64,000 bases of DNA from Rhynchonema sp. JSB1_4. Its lineage: Eukaryota > Nematoda > Chromadorea > Monhysterida > Xyalidae. Of the stretch, positions 1-12,349 are shown one piece after another (positions within the stretch are counted from its first letter, which is position 1; every line of letters begins with the position of its first letter). The stretch spans positions 52,727 to 116,726 of the forward strand of contig JASAMV010003444.1 in the NCBI GenBank assembly GCA_030248065.1, in the 5' to 3' direction. The position numbers and the translations under genes are program-made. The notes beneath the pieces are model-generated. The model was not told where the DNA came from. It searched no databases and saw nothing but the letters and a program-made list of their open reading frames with translations.

Positions 1-343
1 TGTTCATGAAACAAAATTCTAGGTGCAAGTTGCACCTAAAATTTGACATATAAGGTGCAAGTTGCACCCCGTGAATTTTGAAAAAAAACCTATGTGTTCT
101 AGCACAGCGCGTGGTATAAATGCAGGACGTAGCTCACTGTCTGGTCCGGGAGGCTGCGTCGAGAAAAATATCTTTCAGCCATGTTCGCACGTTCGTTGAT
201 TTTGCACACAAAATTCTGCAGCCACTCGGCTCAGATATTACCGTATACTCTGTTGTGGCACGCGCTATGCTTATACGCCTGCAGATCTCCCAGTTTTGTT
301 CGCGGCAGCGCGGTTTCTTCATCGATTTGGTTTCAATCTGCAG
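1..343. other. Left edge, no gene seen, dispersed repeat
   Basis: No exon is supported here. Positions about 96-260 resemble 56465-56640: both carry a segment containing agcgcgtggtat, then a block like tagctca-t-tctggtccg, then a block ending near ggctcaga. A shorter related piece is at 61250-61310. It looks like a dispersed repeat that happens to lie next to the first zinc-finger exon. The short reading frames in it are not convincing. Confidence 0.5.
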
Positions 344-2181
344 AATTTGAATGAAGACGCTGAGACGGGCGAGCAAATGGACGAAACGATATTGCTGGAG
401 AAGGTTGAGCACATAAAGACACGGTCACGTGAGGATGAAGGTGCGTGGGCGTGCTGTGAAACATCTTGTTAATTACGGCTGGAAGGTTTCAGCTTTTTTT
501 CGTCCAACATCAAACTTGCTGGTCGGACTGATTGACGTTGGTCATGTGACTTTTTTTGGGACAGTCCCCCTTTTTCTATCAAAGATGAAGTCAATAATCC
601 TCACATCAATTCAAAACTCACTTGACAAAACCAGGTTCTGTCTGATCCTATGGTATCACCATTGATTCCATTCGCGATTGTTTTGCCAGAACTGTCGTTT
701 TGACAGTTTTCGTTTCGCAACAACATATTTTCCGCTCTATTCATACGCCAGGCACGCACGCGTACTTCTGTTCGGTCTGTTCGTTCGAGTGCCAGGATCT
801 CAACGTGTACACGCAACACGCGCGTATGCACAAGTCGTTATGTTGGACGCGGGTCGACAGACCGTTCGATATGCAATGCGGCGTGTGTGACTATACGTCC
901 GTGATGTTTGGCCATTTGTTTGGCTGTTTTTTCTTTTGTGATAAAGTAAGGATCGTATATTGTATGTCGAACTTGGTAATCGATTCCGGTTCCTGTCATT
1001 GGTCGCGTGTGACTTCAGGTCACTTCGATATTTGCTGATGCCACCAGTTTTTCGACCATCATGCCAGTTGTCTATTTCTAACCGAAAAATTCCGTGAGTG
1101 GAATAACTGTTCTCATGAATAAATTTCATGTGTGACGTTGCGACGTTGACGTCGCGGGACCGATCCGATCCGATCACCAACTTTGTATGGTGATATCAGA
1201 CAACTTTGGAAACATCTTCCGTCTCTTTAAAAAAAATAAATTCGTCGTTTCTTGGTTGCAGCACGTCATGCGAGAACACGCTACGATTTCACGAACAAAA
1301 CCATCATACACACGTGCCATTCACGCTATTTTCGAGCAACGACAGTGTTGTGCAAGTCCATGCGCCCATAGAGCCCGCGCAGTTTGTGGTTAGTGTCAGT
1401 TGGCTGGCCAGCTGATATTTTACAGCGAAGAAAGAAGTTCATGATCCATTAATGCAGGGTATTGCAAAAGTTGGCTTCAACCCATCCTTATATGTACAAC
1501 TGTATGTATGTATGTATCGTACTGCTGGCTATTTCCAGTGAACATTTTACGCCAAAAATCTTGTGCGGTTTCCTAAATGTTCCATCGTTGGCATGAAACC
1601 AGAAAGGGTGATGAGCAAAAATAGTAGTTAAACCCTGTGTGAGACCCAAAAATGTAATTGTGTAAAACAATGGTCAATAATCCTGCGACCCCTTTATGAC
1701 AACAGCTTGTATTGCGCTGTGCGTGTTTTTGGCTGATTGTTTCCTGGTCAACTGAAGTCGTCACGTTTTGGGGGTCGTTTCAAGCAACCCTGAACGATCG
1801 CGACAAAAATAATAGGTGGAATTACGCCTGGAGTTGATGACAGTAGCATAAAGCTGTATTTTCTTCGATGGCCCGTTTTGACCTGTTTTCACCAACGTTT
1901 CGCCAGGTGACGTGAACACAGAAACAGCATCCGCTGGCTGGTCTTGTGTGCCCACGTAAATCATAAAGATATTTCAGAGCACCAAAGCACACCCCACGGC
2001 CGCCTCCGCAAATGTAGCATTCAAATGCAGTCAGTGTGAGTTCACAAGCGCTGATGCACATGACCATCGTATACACTGGTCATGCACGCATGGGTCGATA
2101 TCGATTGATGAAACATCTGCGGACACTAACACACCGCCCTCGTCTTACTTGTTGTGGCTGGATTTGAAACCGAAATTGTAA
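344..2181 (+). CDS. C2H2 zinc-finger protein, 5' end probably outside the window
   Basis: Proposed exons are 344-440, 707-896, 1262 to about 1392, and 2018-2181 with stop TAA at 2179-2181. The first exon is acidic (many Asp/Glu). Exon 2 holds a whole C2H2 finger, beginning YFCSVC and following Cys-X2-Cys-X12-His-X3-His. The second finger is split by the intron at 897: CGVCDYT on the left joins the LRFHEQNH part on the right and restores Cys-X2-Cys-X12-His-X3-His exactly. A third finger, KCSQCEFTS onward, has Cys-X2-Cys-X12-His-X4-His, and the protein ends about 35 residues later. Phases agree for exons 1-2-3; the 3-to-4 junction needs a weak donor near 1393 or a missed small exon. Such fingers usually bind DNA in the nucleus, but I recognise no specific orthologue. 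No start codon is assigned. Confidence 0.72.
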
Positions 2182-3547
2182 TGCTCGCTCCTCCATTGTT
2201 GTGTTGTTTGTGTTGAATTTGTGTTTGCTTCCGTTTCGCATCATAAGAATTTATACTTCGAGTACTAGTATTGTTGTCTGGTTCTATCTCAATTATTTGG
2301 GCTAACTGTTCAGTCGTCAACGCACCCGGAACGATGCAGCCCTGAATGAGCGCCAGCGCAAGGAAATACAGTATATATTTGGGTTGGGTACATGACATTG
2401 GGCTGATTTGTCGAGCAGCACGTTGACGATTTGTGTTGACAACATGAATGTGAGCCATTATTTTCTCGTTGTTTTGTCTTGACCACCATCAGTACCCACG
2501 TACTGTATACATACATATATCCAGTCCTATGCCGGTGTCTATTTTGTTCGTTTTTGTTTAATATTCAATTCGTATTTTTCTATGATCATGCACGTTTCGC
2601 ATTGTTTCTCTCTTTCGTTTGCTTATTTCATATCGTGTCTTTGCCATTGTTTTGTTTGTTACAAATACGCCGTTGATAATCTGGGTACCTGTACACATGA
2701 AAATAAAATGCTTTGTCGGGTCAACAAAAGTGCGAGATATTGGCGCGAAGTCCATTAAAAATCTATTTAAAAATCCCTGCGCATCACCAAAACATGATCA
2801 TCTAAATGCAAACTACACCAACACGAGCCCGATTTCGAAGGTGGTGTGTGTTCAAAACGAATAGAAAGAGAAAATCATCACCCTCCACTTTGTATTCTTC
2901 AACGTGTAACATTTCCCAAATCAGCAGCCACGTCAGAATATTTCACGATACTGCTAGCTGCGAAATCGAGCTCATGTTGGTGTAGTTTGCCCATGGCACA
3001 CATTGCATGAACATACCAAACCAAAAACAAAGGCCATGCAGGTAAGATTATATAATACCTACGTACCTAACTGACGTGCGCATCGCTATAACACTACCAG
3101 ATTTGTGCCTGAATAAAGTTACAGCCGGTATGCTCAAACAAGTTCACTTCGAGTTCCAAAATCCTCACGCAGATGCATAAGAACCGAAACGTGAGAGTAC
3201 CGATTAGTGCACTGGATTTGGGTATCACCCCGACAACAAAGCGAGTGACGTTGCTAACAAACAAGCCTTGGTCATGGTCTATGACATATCAATAAAGCTT
3301 CGCGTGCCTGCTTGCATACTGTTTGGATTGTCATTGGATGTTGGAAAAGTGCAAGGCCAGAGGGTCTTTCTCCTGGCTTATTGGATTGGTTTGATACATA
3401 GCTCCAGATTCAGCACTTTGTTGTCCACCAAAACAATTACATTACTCACACCACACCACCTTATAATACTTTAATTCTGTGCTGAGATAATATTGTTACG
3501 ATCATTTATTGTGTCGAAACCTAACACAAGTCGCGATCTCGAACGAT
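2182..3547. other. Intergenic region with one MITE; no gene supported
   Basis: Between the zinc-finger stop and the WDR86 start I see only repeats. A MITE copy lies at 2815-2993. A minus-strand frame at 2126-2458 begins like a signal peptide, but it overlaps the zinc-finger tail in antisense. Its motif ALTTEQLA comes from a dispersed repeat also seen at about 3795-3885 and 10950-11035 on the plus strand. A possible AATAAA at about 2701 is far from the stop and is not claimed. Confidence 0.5.
2815..2993. mobile_element. MITE family A, copy 1
   Basis: A segment of about 180 bp with inverted ends. The left end reads gcaaactacaccaacacgag and the right end is its near reverse complement. Related copies are at 12527-12715, 18519-18705 and 29730-29895. 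This copy's termini are more decayed than those of copy 2. No coding capacity. The TA dinucleotides at the ends of several copies suggest a Tc1/mariner-type relative. Confidence 0.7.
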
Positions 3548-3568
3548 ATGGGCAACGGTGCGTCACGT
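3548..3568 (+). other. Predicted N-myristoylation signal of the WDR86 homologue
   Basis: The first seven codons give MGNGASR. Gly at position 2, a small residue at 5, Ser at 6 and a basic residue at 7 match the known N-myristoyltransferase consensus. Vertebrate WDR86 starts similarly (Met, Gly-rich, then Ser). Modification itself is inferred. Confidence 0.6.
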
Positions 3569-6500
3569 AACAACGGGGAAAAGCGGACGTCGCCGTTTTT
3601 GGTCGATTTTCAGGTCAGCCGGATATGGAATAACCAAAATAATGCGGTTCTGGTCATAACACTGTTTGACTGAAGAACTTTAGAACGCGTTTACAACAAT
3701 TACGTGTACAGCAAGACGTTCCAAATTTCGGCCATGTGCATTCATCTGGTCGACCCACATCGTCAACACACGCAACGCAATTTCATGCATGTGTAGATTC
3801 GCTCGCGCTGATATTTCCGGCCGCTATGGCCTGTGTCTGCTTTGGTCGACCACCAGCGTTGACGACAGAACAATTAGCCGCCAATATTGCAGACGGATCA
3901 CGCGGGCAGCGTCAACTGCATGGCCGTCAACCCGGATTGTACGATTCTGGCCACCGGCTCCGATGACTGCACCATTCGTCTCTGGCACATCGGTCCCAAT
4001 GTCGGTGCAAACGCGCTGTCGTTCCTGTCAGGTGGGATATGTGCCAGTCTGGGGAAGAATTTTTTTGCAATGTTGTTCCCTCTGCATATAAGCATAGCGC
4101 GTGCGTTAGCATATGATTATATATGTGAGCCGGGTAAATAACACCGTGAGTTTGTGTCGCTGACGAATATGTTGCAGCTTATCCGTTTAGTCAACTTGGT
4201 CCTATACTTAGGGCGCGTGCTATACCATAATGCGGGAACAAACAAAAATGCTTCTTGTCCTTGCTAATTCAGGTCACACAAAGTACATCACATGCCTCGC
4301 AGTGAGCGAGAATCATGTGATTAGTGGCAGTGCCGATCATACGATCAAGAAATACAACATGAGCACCGGTCGGTCTCTGATTTTTTTCAAGTTTGGTGTT
4401 GTAATTAATCAAACAATGCCTAATGTATAAACATAGGGCTAATGGTTTTGTCGTCAAATCATCTCGTCAAAGAAAGTCGTCGAGCACATGAGCCCCAAAT
4501 GAACGGGAAAACTAATACATGTGTTCGACAAATTTATTTGGCGAGATGATTTGACCACATTACTTACTATAAGCCTAAACATAGCGCGTGCGTGCACATT
4601 TTGACAGTACCTGAGAAAAGCACGCAGGTGATTAAAGGGCTCGGGACACAACCGTAGGAAGGGCAACAAGGCATAGTGCCATATACCGTTGGAAAGCACT
4701 CTGACAGCATATGTCACACACAGATTTTAAGCTCTTTGGAGATTCGCTATCTCTTGGTGGAGGGACTTTTCGTTCCAGAAAAAAGTGAATTTTTCCACAA
4801 CTTGGAACGACCGGTACAGAAACCCCAAATAAGCTGAAGGTCAAGTAACACGTGGACAGGATCACAACAGCTTCTGGATAACTTATCATCACAACCTCAG
4901 TCACTCAAAGCATTGCTTCACTCGGTGAGGGTGCAAAACGTTACAAAAATCGGCCATATTTTTCGAGGACACAAGTTTGTCCCTAAATTTTGAGGCCGTG
5001 CCTTGTGTTGCAGAAATGAAAATGTAACAGAAAAATAGAGCGTTGTCGAAAGTACCCGAAAATAAGGTTTTTAAATTAGGAAACACTTAGGTAGCGGCGT
5101 GACAGGCCGAAAAAGACCCAAAAATTGCCCCTAAACTGCATAGTTGCATTCATTGACGGAAATGTGAAGTAAATAAGCCACGTATTGCATTGCATTGGAA
5201 ACGGGAAAGTCAGATAAACGCACAGACCAACAATCTAGACAAGTTTCAAAACTTCAAGCTCTATGGACCTGCTGTTGCAGCCATGCCAACCTGAATACAA
5301 TATTCGGCTATAAGTCGCTACTGTTAAGGACTATTGTAAATTTGATAGCACAAGACGATGTAGCTTTGAAGTAGCTATCGAACGATATATAACATGACCA
5401 TACTATCTCTTATTATGAAAAAGAAACGGTCAAAATACCGAAATCGCGTACGGTGAGGTGACGGTTCATTCCGGAATCGTCAAAAAAGCTTTTTTTTGAT
5501 CTGTGCTCTAAAGCGTTAGAATTTTTTGGTGCTTGTCATATATCGTTCGAAAGCTACTCCCGAGATACATTGTTTGGTGCTATCACATTTGCAATAGCTG
5601 TTAGCAATAAGCACTTATCGATGAATATCATACTCAGATTAGTATGGCTGCCCCGAGAAATTTATGGACCTTGGGGTCTTCGGACCTTGATAGGTTGTCA
5701 AACCATACGTTTTTCTCGATTTTTTGTTTTGAATACGATACAATCTGTGCCCTTAATGTGTCACAATTCTGGCGATGAATGCAACCATCTAGTTTAGTGG
5801 CAATTTAATGAATTTTTAGGCTTGTCACGGAGCTAGCCATGAGTTTCAATATTTAAAAACCTTATTTTCTGGTACTTTCGACAATGCTCTATTTTTCTAA
5901 AGCATTTTCATTTCTGCAACGCAAAGCGCGGCCTCAAAATTTAGGGACAAACTTGTGTTCTCGAAAAATGTGGCGGATTTTTGGAACGTTTCGCACCCTC
6001 ACCGAATGAAGCAATGCTTTGAGCGACTAAAATTGTGATGATAAGTTTTCCAGAAGCCGTTGTGATCCTATTCACGTGTTACTTGACCTCCAGCTCATTT
6101 AGGGTGTCTGCACCGGTCGTTCCAAGTTGTGGAAAAATTGACTTTTTTCTGGAACGAAAAGTCCCTCCACCAGGAGATAGCGGATACCCAAGGAGCTTAA
6201 AATTTGTGCGTTACATAGGCTGTCAGAGTGCTTTCCAATGGTGTATAACAATATCCCCTGCTACCATTCCTGCGGTTATGTCCCGAGCCCTTTAATCGAT
6301 TTCGGGTGGCTGAGGTTTTTATGCGCGGCTTCTCGGCCTCGATAGTGAGCTAACATGTAAACCTACTTGTATGTTTATAGCCTGTGCTATGCTACAACAC
6401 ATGAAATGGATATGATAAATAACATCATGGTACAGGTCAATGCGAATTCACATACGAAGGCCATTCGGGAATGATTAATCGATTGATTTGCACTGGTGAT

Positions 6501-9500
6501 CTGATACTGAGCAGTTCGTATGATTGCACTGCCAGATGCTGGTGAGCAACAGACGATGATTTTCTCTTCGATTGCATTTAGTGCAGGACTTGGTGATTGG
6601 ATCGGCTGCGATAGTCACGTGACTTCTTTGCATCAGAGCATTCGAAGATTTGTACATTGATACCACCGATTTTGACCAAACACATACTCTATTTGTTCCC
6701 AGCGATCAACTTTTACGCTGGTCAAAATAAGACAGTGCCATTTTTTCTTAATAGGCACCTAACCAGCAGCGGATCGTAATCAACGAGTTTGATACCGGTT
6801 CGAAGCATCACCACAAGACTTTCATTTTCTTTTCGATTGTATTCAGTGCGTCTTGTGATTGATTGACCTTAATCGAACACAAACACGACCATGGCCATGC
6901 GACAGGTGGTCCAAAAAAACAATACAATAAAGTGGAACATCACCTTCTCGTCACAACAGGTTGATGGATGTGGGTCCAACCGAACTGAGCAACCCGGCCC
7001 AGGCCTGTCTTCGTCTATTCCGTGGTCACATCAGAGGGGTGTACCCGATCGCGTTCGTGCCAGCTGAAAATGAGGATTTGCTCGGCATTGCCGAGGAGGT
7101 GGAGGTATGGGACACTTGATGTTTGTTACAATTTTCCTTTTCTTACAGTTGCTGCTATTGTGGATGTTAACATTTTGGGTCCAGAAGCTGCTATCCGCCT
7201 CCCAATTGCATAAGTGTAACAAGTGAGTATGTTCCACACACTATGCCACCGAAAATAACGCTGTCCCGATCGCAGAGAACGATGAAAAAGGGTTGACTGT
7301 GGACTTGTCGCTGTCAGGTCCAGAAGCTGCTTCACAAAAACCATCGTCAACCATTCATGAAACGCAAAAATTGCAACTGCCTACCTCATTAACGGTGTTA
7401 CACTACGCGCTATATTTATACAGACGAAGCAGTATCAAAAATCTAGAATTTTTCATAACAATTTCCAGATCGCTGAAGATCTTCTGATCACTGGAAGTAC
7501 AGATACGACGGCCAGGTGTTGGTCAATGGAGACCGGCAAATGTGTGCAGGTTCGTTCGATCATGTTTTCTCACTTTTTTTGGGTCCGAGACAGTTTGCAG
7601 ATGATGTTTCAAACGGAGAACGCAAACGCAAACGGAGTATACAGTGTATATTCTTTATGGTGAGCCTCCGACAGATAACCTCAATTTTTGGATGATGTTT
7701 TGGTCTCCAATCTCTTGCGAACGTCCTTGTAGTGAACACCCATCCCTCGACAATTAAAAAAGCAGGTCCAGTTGCATTATTATAACGATATTACGAGATT
7801 TACTAAAGGAATGAGTGTGAACCAACAACTAAGGCAAGGCATAGGACCGAACGGGACTGATCACCAAGTTTGATACATAGAATACAACCATATCATTCTC
7901 ACCAAAGCGTTTCCCTGAATTATCAAGGAAAATCCCCTTCGCATCTAGGTGATGTCGGGTCACGTCGGCCCCGTGCAGGCGTTGGCGTTGACCGAGAATG
8001 GTCGTACGCTGTTCACTGGTTCGGCCGACAACACAATCCGAATGTGGAAAACGTGCACCGGCGAGTGTCTGAAGGTGATGAAAGGGCACAAGGATGGAAT
8101 CACGAACATGCTGGTTGGTGTATGGGGAGGAGTTGGTCTTCAATTGAGCTTCGCAGAGTAACTCACATGTTCTAAAAGAACAGTTCCAACGTAAGTCGCT
8201 TATTTGGGTGATTGAGGCGAAATGAGTATGGAGAATGGATTTCGTTAGCATCGGACCCAGGGGTAATTCGTTTCGAGGAATCCAAATCCAGGCTCCCCAT
8301 GACAGGAAATTTTGGATGGATCTTTTAGCGCATATAACTCTATAGCGTTGTAACTTGAATAATGACGACCGAGGTCCTGAATCAACCCTTGCTGAACAAA
8401 ACAAAATCTTTTTGCATTCTTTTTACAAGTCCTGAATCGTGATGGCATCAGCGCAGGGTCACAATGTGGGTACAATTGTTCAGTAGGCCTCCACTGTCAC
8501 GCGCCGGAAATAATAGGACCGAGGAGGGCCTAACAGTTTTATCGTCGTTCTGGAGTTGAACCTAACAGTTTATTTACATACACAGATCACCATGAACTTA
8601 TTATTTGTCCCAATCGCACAGGTCCATCAAAAGTACATGTACTCGGGCAGTTCCGATCGTACGGCACGCTCGTGGATTGCAGAGTTCGGTGACCACTCGC
8701 GTACATTCAAAGGACACAAACATTCGGTCACGTGTATGACGCAGTACGATGGCGTCTGTGAGTGCCGAGTTTGTGCTTCTTCGATTTGGGTATAAGCTCT
8801 TTACACTGGTCAAACTTGTAGGCATTGACAACTTTTCACACATCCGCGGATCAAGGTGGAGTTTGTTAATATTTGCCAAGACTCTTTTTTTAGGCAACAC
8901 TAAGTTTGGCACTTGTCTTTGACCTGCGTAAACGTTGTTCTCCACGTAGGTATGTATATATGTAATGCAAAACTGGTCAAAACTATCAGGCAACCGCATC
9001 ACAAAAAATCAAAACGTGACTACGTAATTTCATCTTCATTCGCGAACGCAGCAAAGCTGATATGACGTGTCCAAATACAGAACTACTGTATGATAGTCGC
9101 AACGCCACCAGGATGTCGACCTTCACACTGGTCAAACCCTATTTTTTCGTCCACATTGTAGTGTATACGGGCTGCGGCGACGGAATCGTGCGTGGCTTCG
9201 AGGCGAAGACGGGCATTCTGTTGCGTGTATTCCGCGGACACACGGCCACCATCAATTGTGTCAAGGTGAGATTGGCAAAATGCCAGATTTTTATCTGATT
9301 GAATAGCAGTGGCTTTTGACGATGAATTTGAACTGAGGTAAAGCGGTAGAGGTTGTCATTTTTTGCTTGATTCCACCTTAGCGATGCACTCCGTTGTTTA
9401 ACCAACTTAAAAACTGTTCTCATGCACGACTTCCACGCTGGTCAAAAAAGTACTCGAACTTGTGAACGAAGTAAGAAACTAGGTTTGAGAATCTTCATCC

Positions 9501-9926
9501 CAGTCCGCCGAATGTTGATGAATGTAAGGTATGTGCATGAGGCATGTGATGATGTAATGTAAGGTATGCGTATATGAATGATCAGCATATGTATGTGCAA
9601 GCTTTTACGCTGGTCACTTTGCAGTGTTGCAACGAACGGCTGTACAGCGGCGCGTATGATGGGGTGGTGAGGGTGTGGACATTGGATGAAATCAAAGAAA
9701 GTGATGATCCGTATCGATTCCCACGGTCTGTTTGTTTTAATGATCCGAATCGAATTATATTATAGTTTTCATGGATAATTTTGAAAAAAATATTATATTC
9801 TCTTTCACATTCAGGCAAGACAACAAGAACGACACCAACCTTGTGCACCCGGAGGACCAGATGGCAGCGCGCGACGAGAATGCGTTCTATGGGGATAAGG
9901 ATGACATTAATGTCGGTGATATTTAG
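3548..9926 (+). CDS. WDR86: WDR86 homologue (WD40-repeat protein), complete, ten exons
   Basis: Exons: 3548-3613, 3893-4031, 4273-4372, 6960-7104, 7469-7549, 7949-8113, 8622-8757, 9162-9265, 9625-9725, 9815-9926 (stop TAG). They total 1149 nt, or 382 residues, close to vertebrate WDR86 (about 376), and every junction keeps phase. WD40 blades are visible as GH...D...W units: TGSDDCTIRLW, SGSADHTIKKY, TGSTDTTARCW, TGSADNTIRMW, SGSSDRTARSW, TGCGDGIVRGF and SGAYDGVVRVW, enough for one seven-bladed propeller. The C-terminal order (GIVRGFEAKTG, then VFRGHTATINC, then YSGAYDG) follows WDR86 rather than other WD40 families. The protein starts MGNGASR, with Gly2 and Ser6 as in an N-myristoylation signal. 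The family's function is poorly known; a membrane-tethered scaffold is inference. The exon 4 donor could be 7099 instead of 7105, six bases shorter and in the same phase. Confidence 0.9.
4620..6305. repeat. 1.7-kb fold-back in intron 3 of the WDR86 homologue
   Basis: The segment at about 4620-5405 is repeated in reverse complement at about 5535-6305, with a spacer near 130 bp. Matching landmarks: gggctcgggacacaaccg at 4637 pairs with cggttatgtcccgagccc near 6275; the ggtggagggacttttcgttc block near 4755 pairs with the gaacgaaaagtccctccacc block near 6150; atcgaacgatatat near 5378 pairs with atatatcgttcgaa near 5539. The arms look roughly four-fifths identical by eye. Spliced out with intron 3, it would form a hairpin of nearly 800 bp. 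No protein domain was seen in it. Confidence 0.85.
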
Positions 9927-10116
9927 GGCACTTGCTTGGTTGATGTAGTTCGGTTTTTGTTTGAAAATTTTACCGCATCTGACCATCCGTGCAGAACTCA
10001 AACAACAGTTGGTGGCGTTAGACTTTCCACTAAATGTGAAACTGATTGACCAGCCCGGTCTCGAAATCTTTACTGAACATGTACCTTGTTTGACCATCGT
10101 AAAAGTTGTTCCCGCT

Positions 10117-10122
10117 AATAAA
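10117..10122 (+). promoter_or_regulatory. Candidate poly(A) signal (AATAAA) for the WDR86 homologue
   Basis: This is the first AATAAA after the stop codon at 9924-9926, at a reasonable distance for a 3' UTR. It is supported only by position and motif. Confidence 0.4.
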
Positions 10123-10562
10123 CGGACCTGGGCATCAGCTAATCACGAAATGTGAGACCGGACCGTTCACGAAGTTTCATGGCGGCTTATTAAAATGAGC
10201 AGTGAATAATTACAACAACACCATTTTTTGTGACAACACATACTGCTATTGCCTTTTTCGCACCTGATTGTGGCTTATTGATGTATTGTATATCAGTCAC
10301 AAAATAATTTTATAATCTTGCGTCGGAAGATTTTACTGCGGTTGATTGAACCACAATATTTGTATCCAGTTCAAGTTCTATGTTCTTGCTTATCCTTATC
10401 ACACTTTCATGTTTTTTTAATTTTTGTTCATTTTTTGCTCGCAAGGCATGCATATTTTAAGTCGCACGGAGTTCTAAATTTGGATGTAATTGTTTTTATT
10501 TCAAGGTTCATGTCGGTTGTCGGACAAGCTCAGCATTAGATCTAAACTCAGTTTTACAGGTA

Positions 10563-10800
10563 TGGGTGATATTTTCGAAACGGTGTACAGGTCAGTTGGG
10601 TCTGGGTGTAAAGGTCGGTGGAAAGCTCGGTCGACAGCTCAGTGTGATAGACATCGGTGTAAACTTGAAATATTCCACGCCACGTTAATAACAGGCAATG
10701 TTTCACGTTTACACCGAGCAACGCCGACCGAGCTTTCGACCGAACTTTACGCCGACCTTTACGCCCAACTGACCTTTACACCGTTTCGAAAATTCCACCC
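10563..10800. repeat. Fold-back element of about 240 bp
   Basis: The left arm contains tttcgaaacggtgtacaggt followed by cagttggg and aaggtcgg. The right arm holds the reverse complement, ending cctttacaccgtttcgaaaa. Arms are about 75-90 bp around a central spacer. It looks like a non-coding fold-back transposon; no second copy was noticed in the window. Confidence 0.7.
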
Positions 10801-12349
10801 TATATATAGGCAGTGTGTTGTCAAAAGTATACTTGCTCATCATGTACAATACAAAAGTTTGGCTTATATTCACGTGGTCAACACCAGTCCTCAAGTGAAT
10901 GTAGTCTGATGCAAGTACGTATATACCTACATACCTATGTACTATGTATATGGGCCTACGTTCGCGCTCGCTTTTAGTGCTGCTTTGACCTGCCGCCAAG
11001 CGCTTTGACGATACTTGCGTTGATGACTACACAATTAGCCTATAATCTGTTCCAAACTAAATTCGATTTGCTTAATTTTTCAGTGAGAAAAACGAACAGA
11101 CAGACAAGACAAACAGTAAGGAACTGCGAGCTATGTGATTGTACGTCGACCAGGAAGGAAGGAAACAAGGATATGACCTCACATCTTGACATTTTTCTGT
11201 TACTATCGTACACCCACGCAGACGCGGTATGAAGCAAGTGCCAGAATGTCGCAGGTGACCCAATCACAAAGTAAATGAGAAACCGACAGAATCGGTGCTG
11301 GACCGCGGCAAATTTAACAGCCAGTCGGGACACTAGCGGTCCCGAGCTTTGCACACGATCGCATGTTGCTCGCTCTTGCTTGGTTCACGTAAATTAATGA
11401 ATCTAAGTGACACTGTATCTGACAGACCCAGAAACACCATGCAGACTCACATAAACACGCACAGTCACTGTTGGAAGTACATTTTGACACTGCTTCTCGC
11501 TCGCCTCTCGCAAACAAAGAGTAGTAAATTCCAAAACTTTCAACACATATGTACAGTACATACCGTATGTATATGTACCGTACTACCCATGTATACTTGG
11601 CTTTCAGACAGATGGCAAGTCATGTTTTGCATGTGTATGTACATGGTTCTAAGAATCAAGGTTACAATGTATACGTAATATACAATGCAGTAGATACATA
11701 CACCAGTTCAAATGACTATCGCCCAATGTCCATGAAGTCATTAAGTTGGTGGAGACAAACTCATCAGCCTGCTACACCTATGGGTGTCACAGCAAGTGTT
11801 TCATGAATGTAAGACGCGGGTGCTGCTGACCCCGAAGATAAAACCTGGGCCGGAGCGGGCAAGAAGCAAATTTCCGGTCGCTGCTTTGAGTGATTGAGTT
11901 TATCAAGCGGCCACCAGCCCCGACGTTAACAAACTTCATTCCGACCCTATGGTGTGCACCTAGTTTGGTGTATGAGGTGTGGGCGAAGGAACTAAATTTG
12001 GTTATTTTCGCCTTTTTTCAAACCAGTACGGTAATTTTGTTGTTGTTTTTTAATCGAGGACGGCAAACCCGCATGTGCGTCACTGCATAGCAACAGTGAT
12101 GATGTCGCGGTGTTTTTGTTAAAAATATTTGGCGGGATACTCATTCATGCTTTGTTCATAAACCACCTATTGGGACCTCGGTGACCATCTGGTGCATTTG
12201 CACTGACGATGACGTAGTGCACCGTTCGTGTGCGAAAAGCTACAGAAAACCACATGGCTGTTCTGTTTACGTTGATACAAACTGACGAATTTTCAGGTTA
12301 CAAACACCACCAGTGTGGTTGTAAATTAATGTGTAATAATTCCTCAATT

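Larger units (their letters stand above)
9927..12349. other. Intergenic region, no gene seen
   Basis: A candidate poly(A) signal AATAAA for the WDR86 homologue lies at 10117-10122, about 190 nt past its stop. A fold-back occupies 10563-10800. The rest is AT-rich, with microsatellite-like gtatgta stretches near 11550-11710. The reading frame at 10490-10909 runs straight through the fold-back and is not considered real. Confidence 0.55.

Noticed and set aside
2126..2458. Minus-strand frame of 110 codons with a signal-peptide-like start
   Set aside because: It overlaps the zinc-finger last exon in antisense, its ALTTEQLA segment belongs to a dispersed repeat seen twice more, and no homology or second exon supports it.
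7829..8404. Long minus-strand frame (191 codons)
   Set aside because: It is antisense to WDR86 exon 6 and its flanking introns, with no recognisable domain; the plus-strand exon is well supported.
10490..10909. 139-codon plus-strand frame
   Set aside because: It runs across both arms of a fold-back repeat, so it is a by-product of the repeat.
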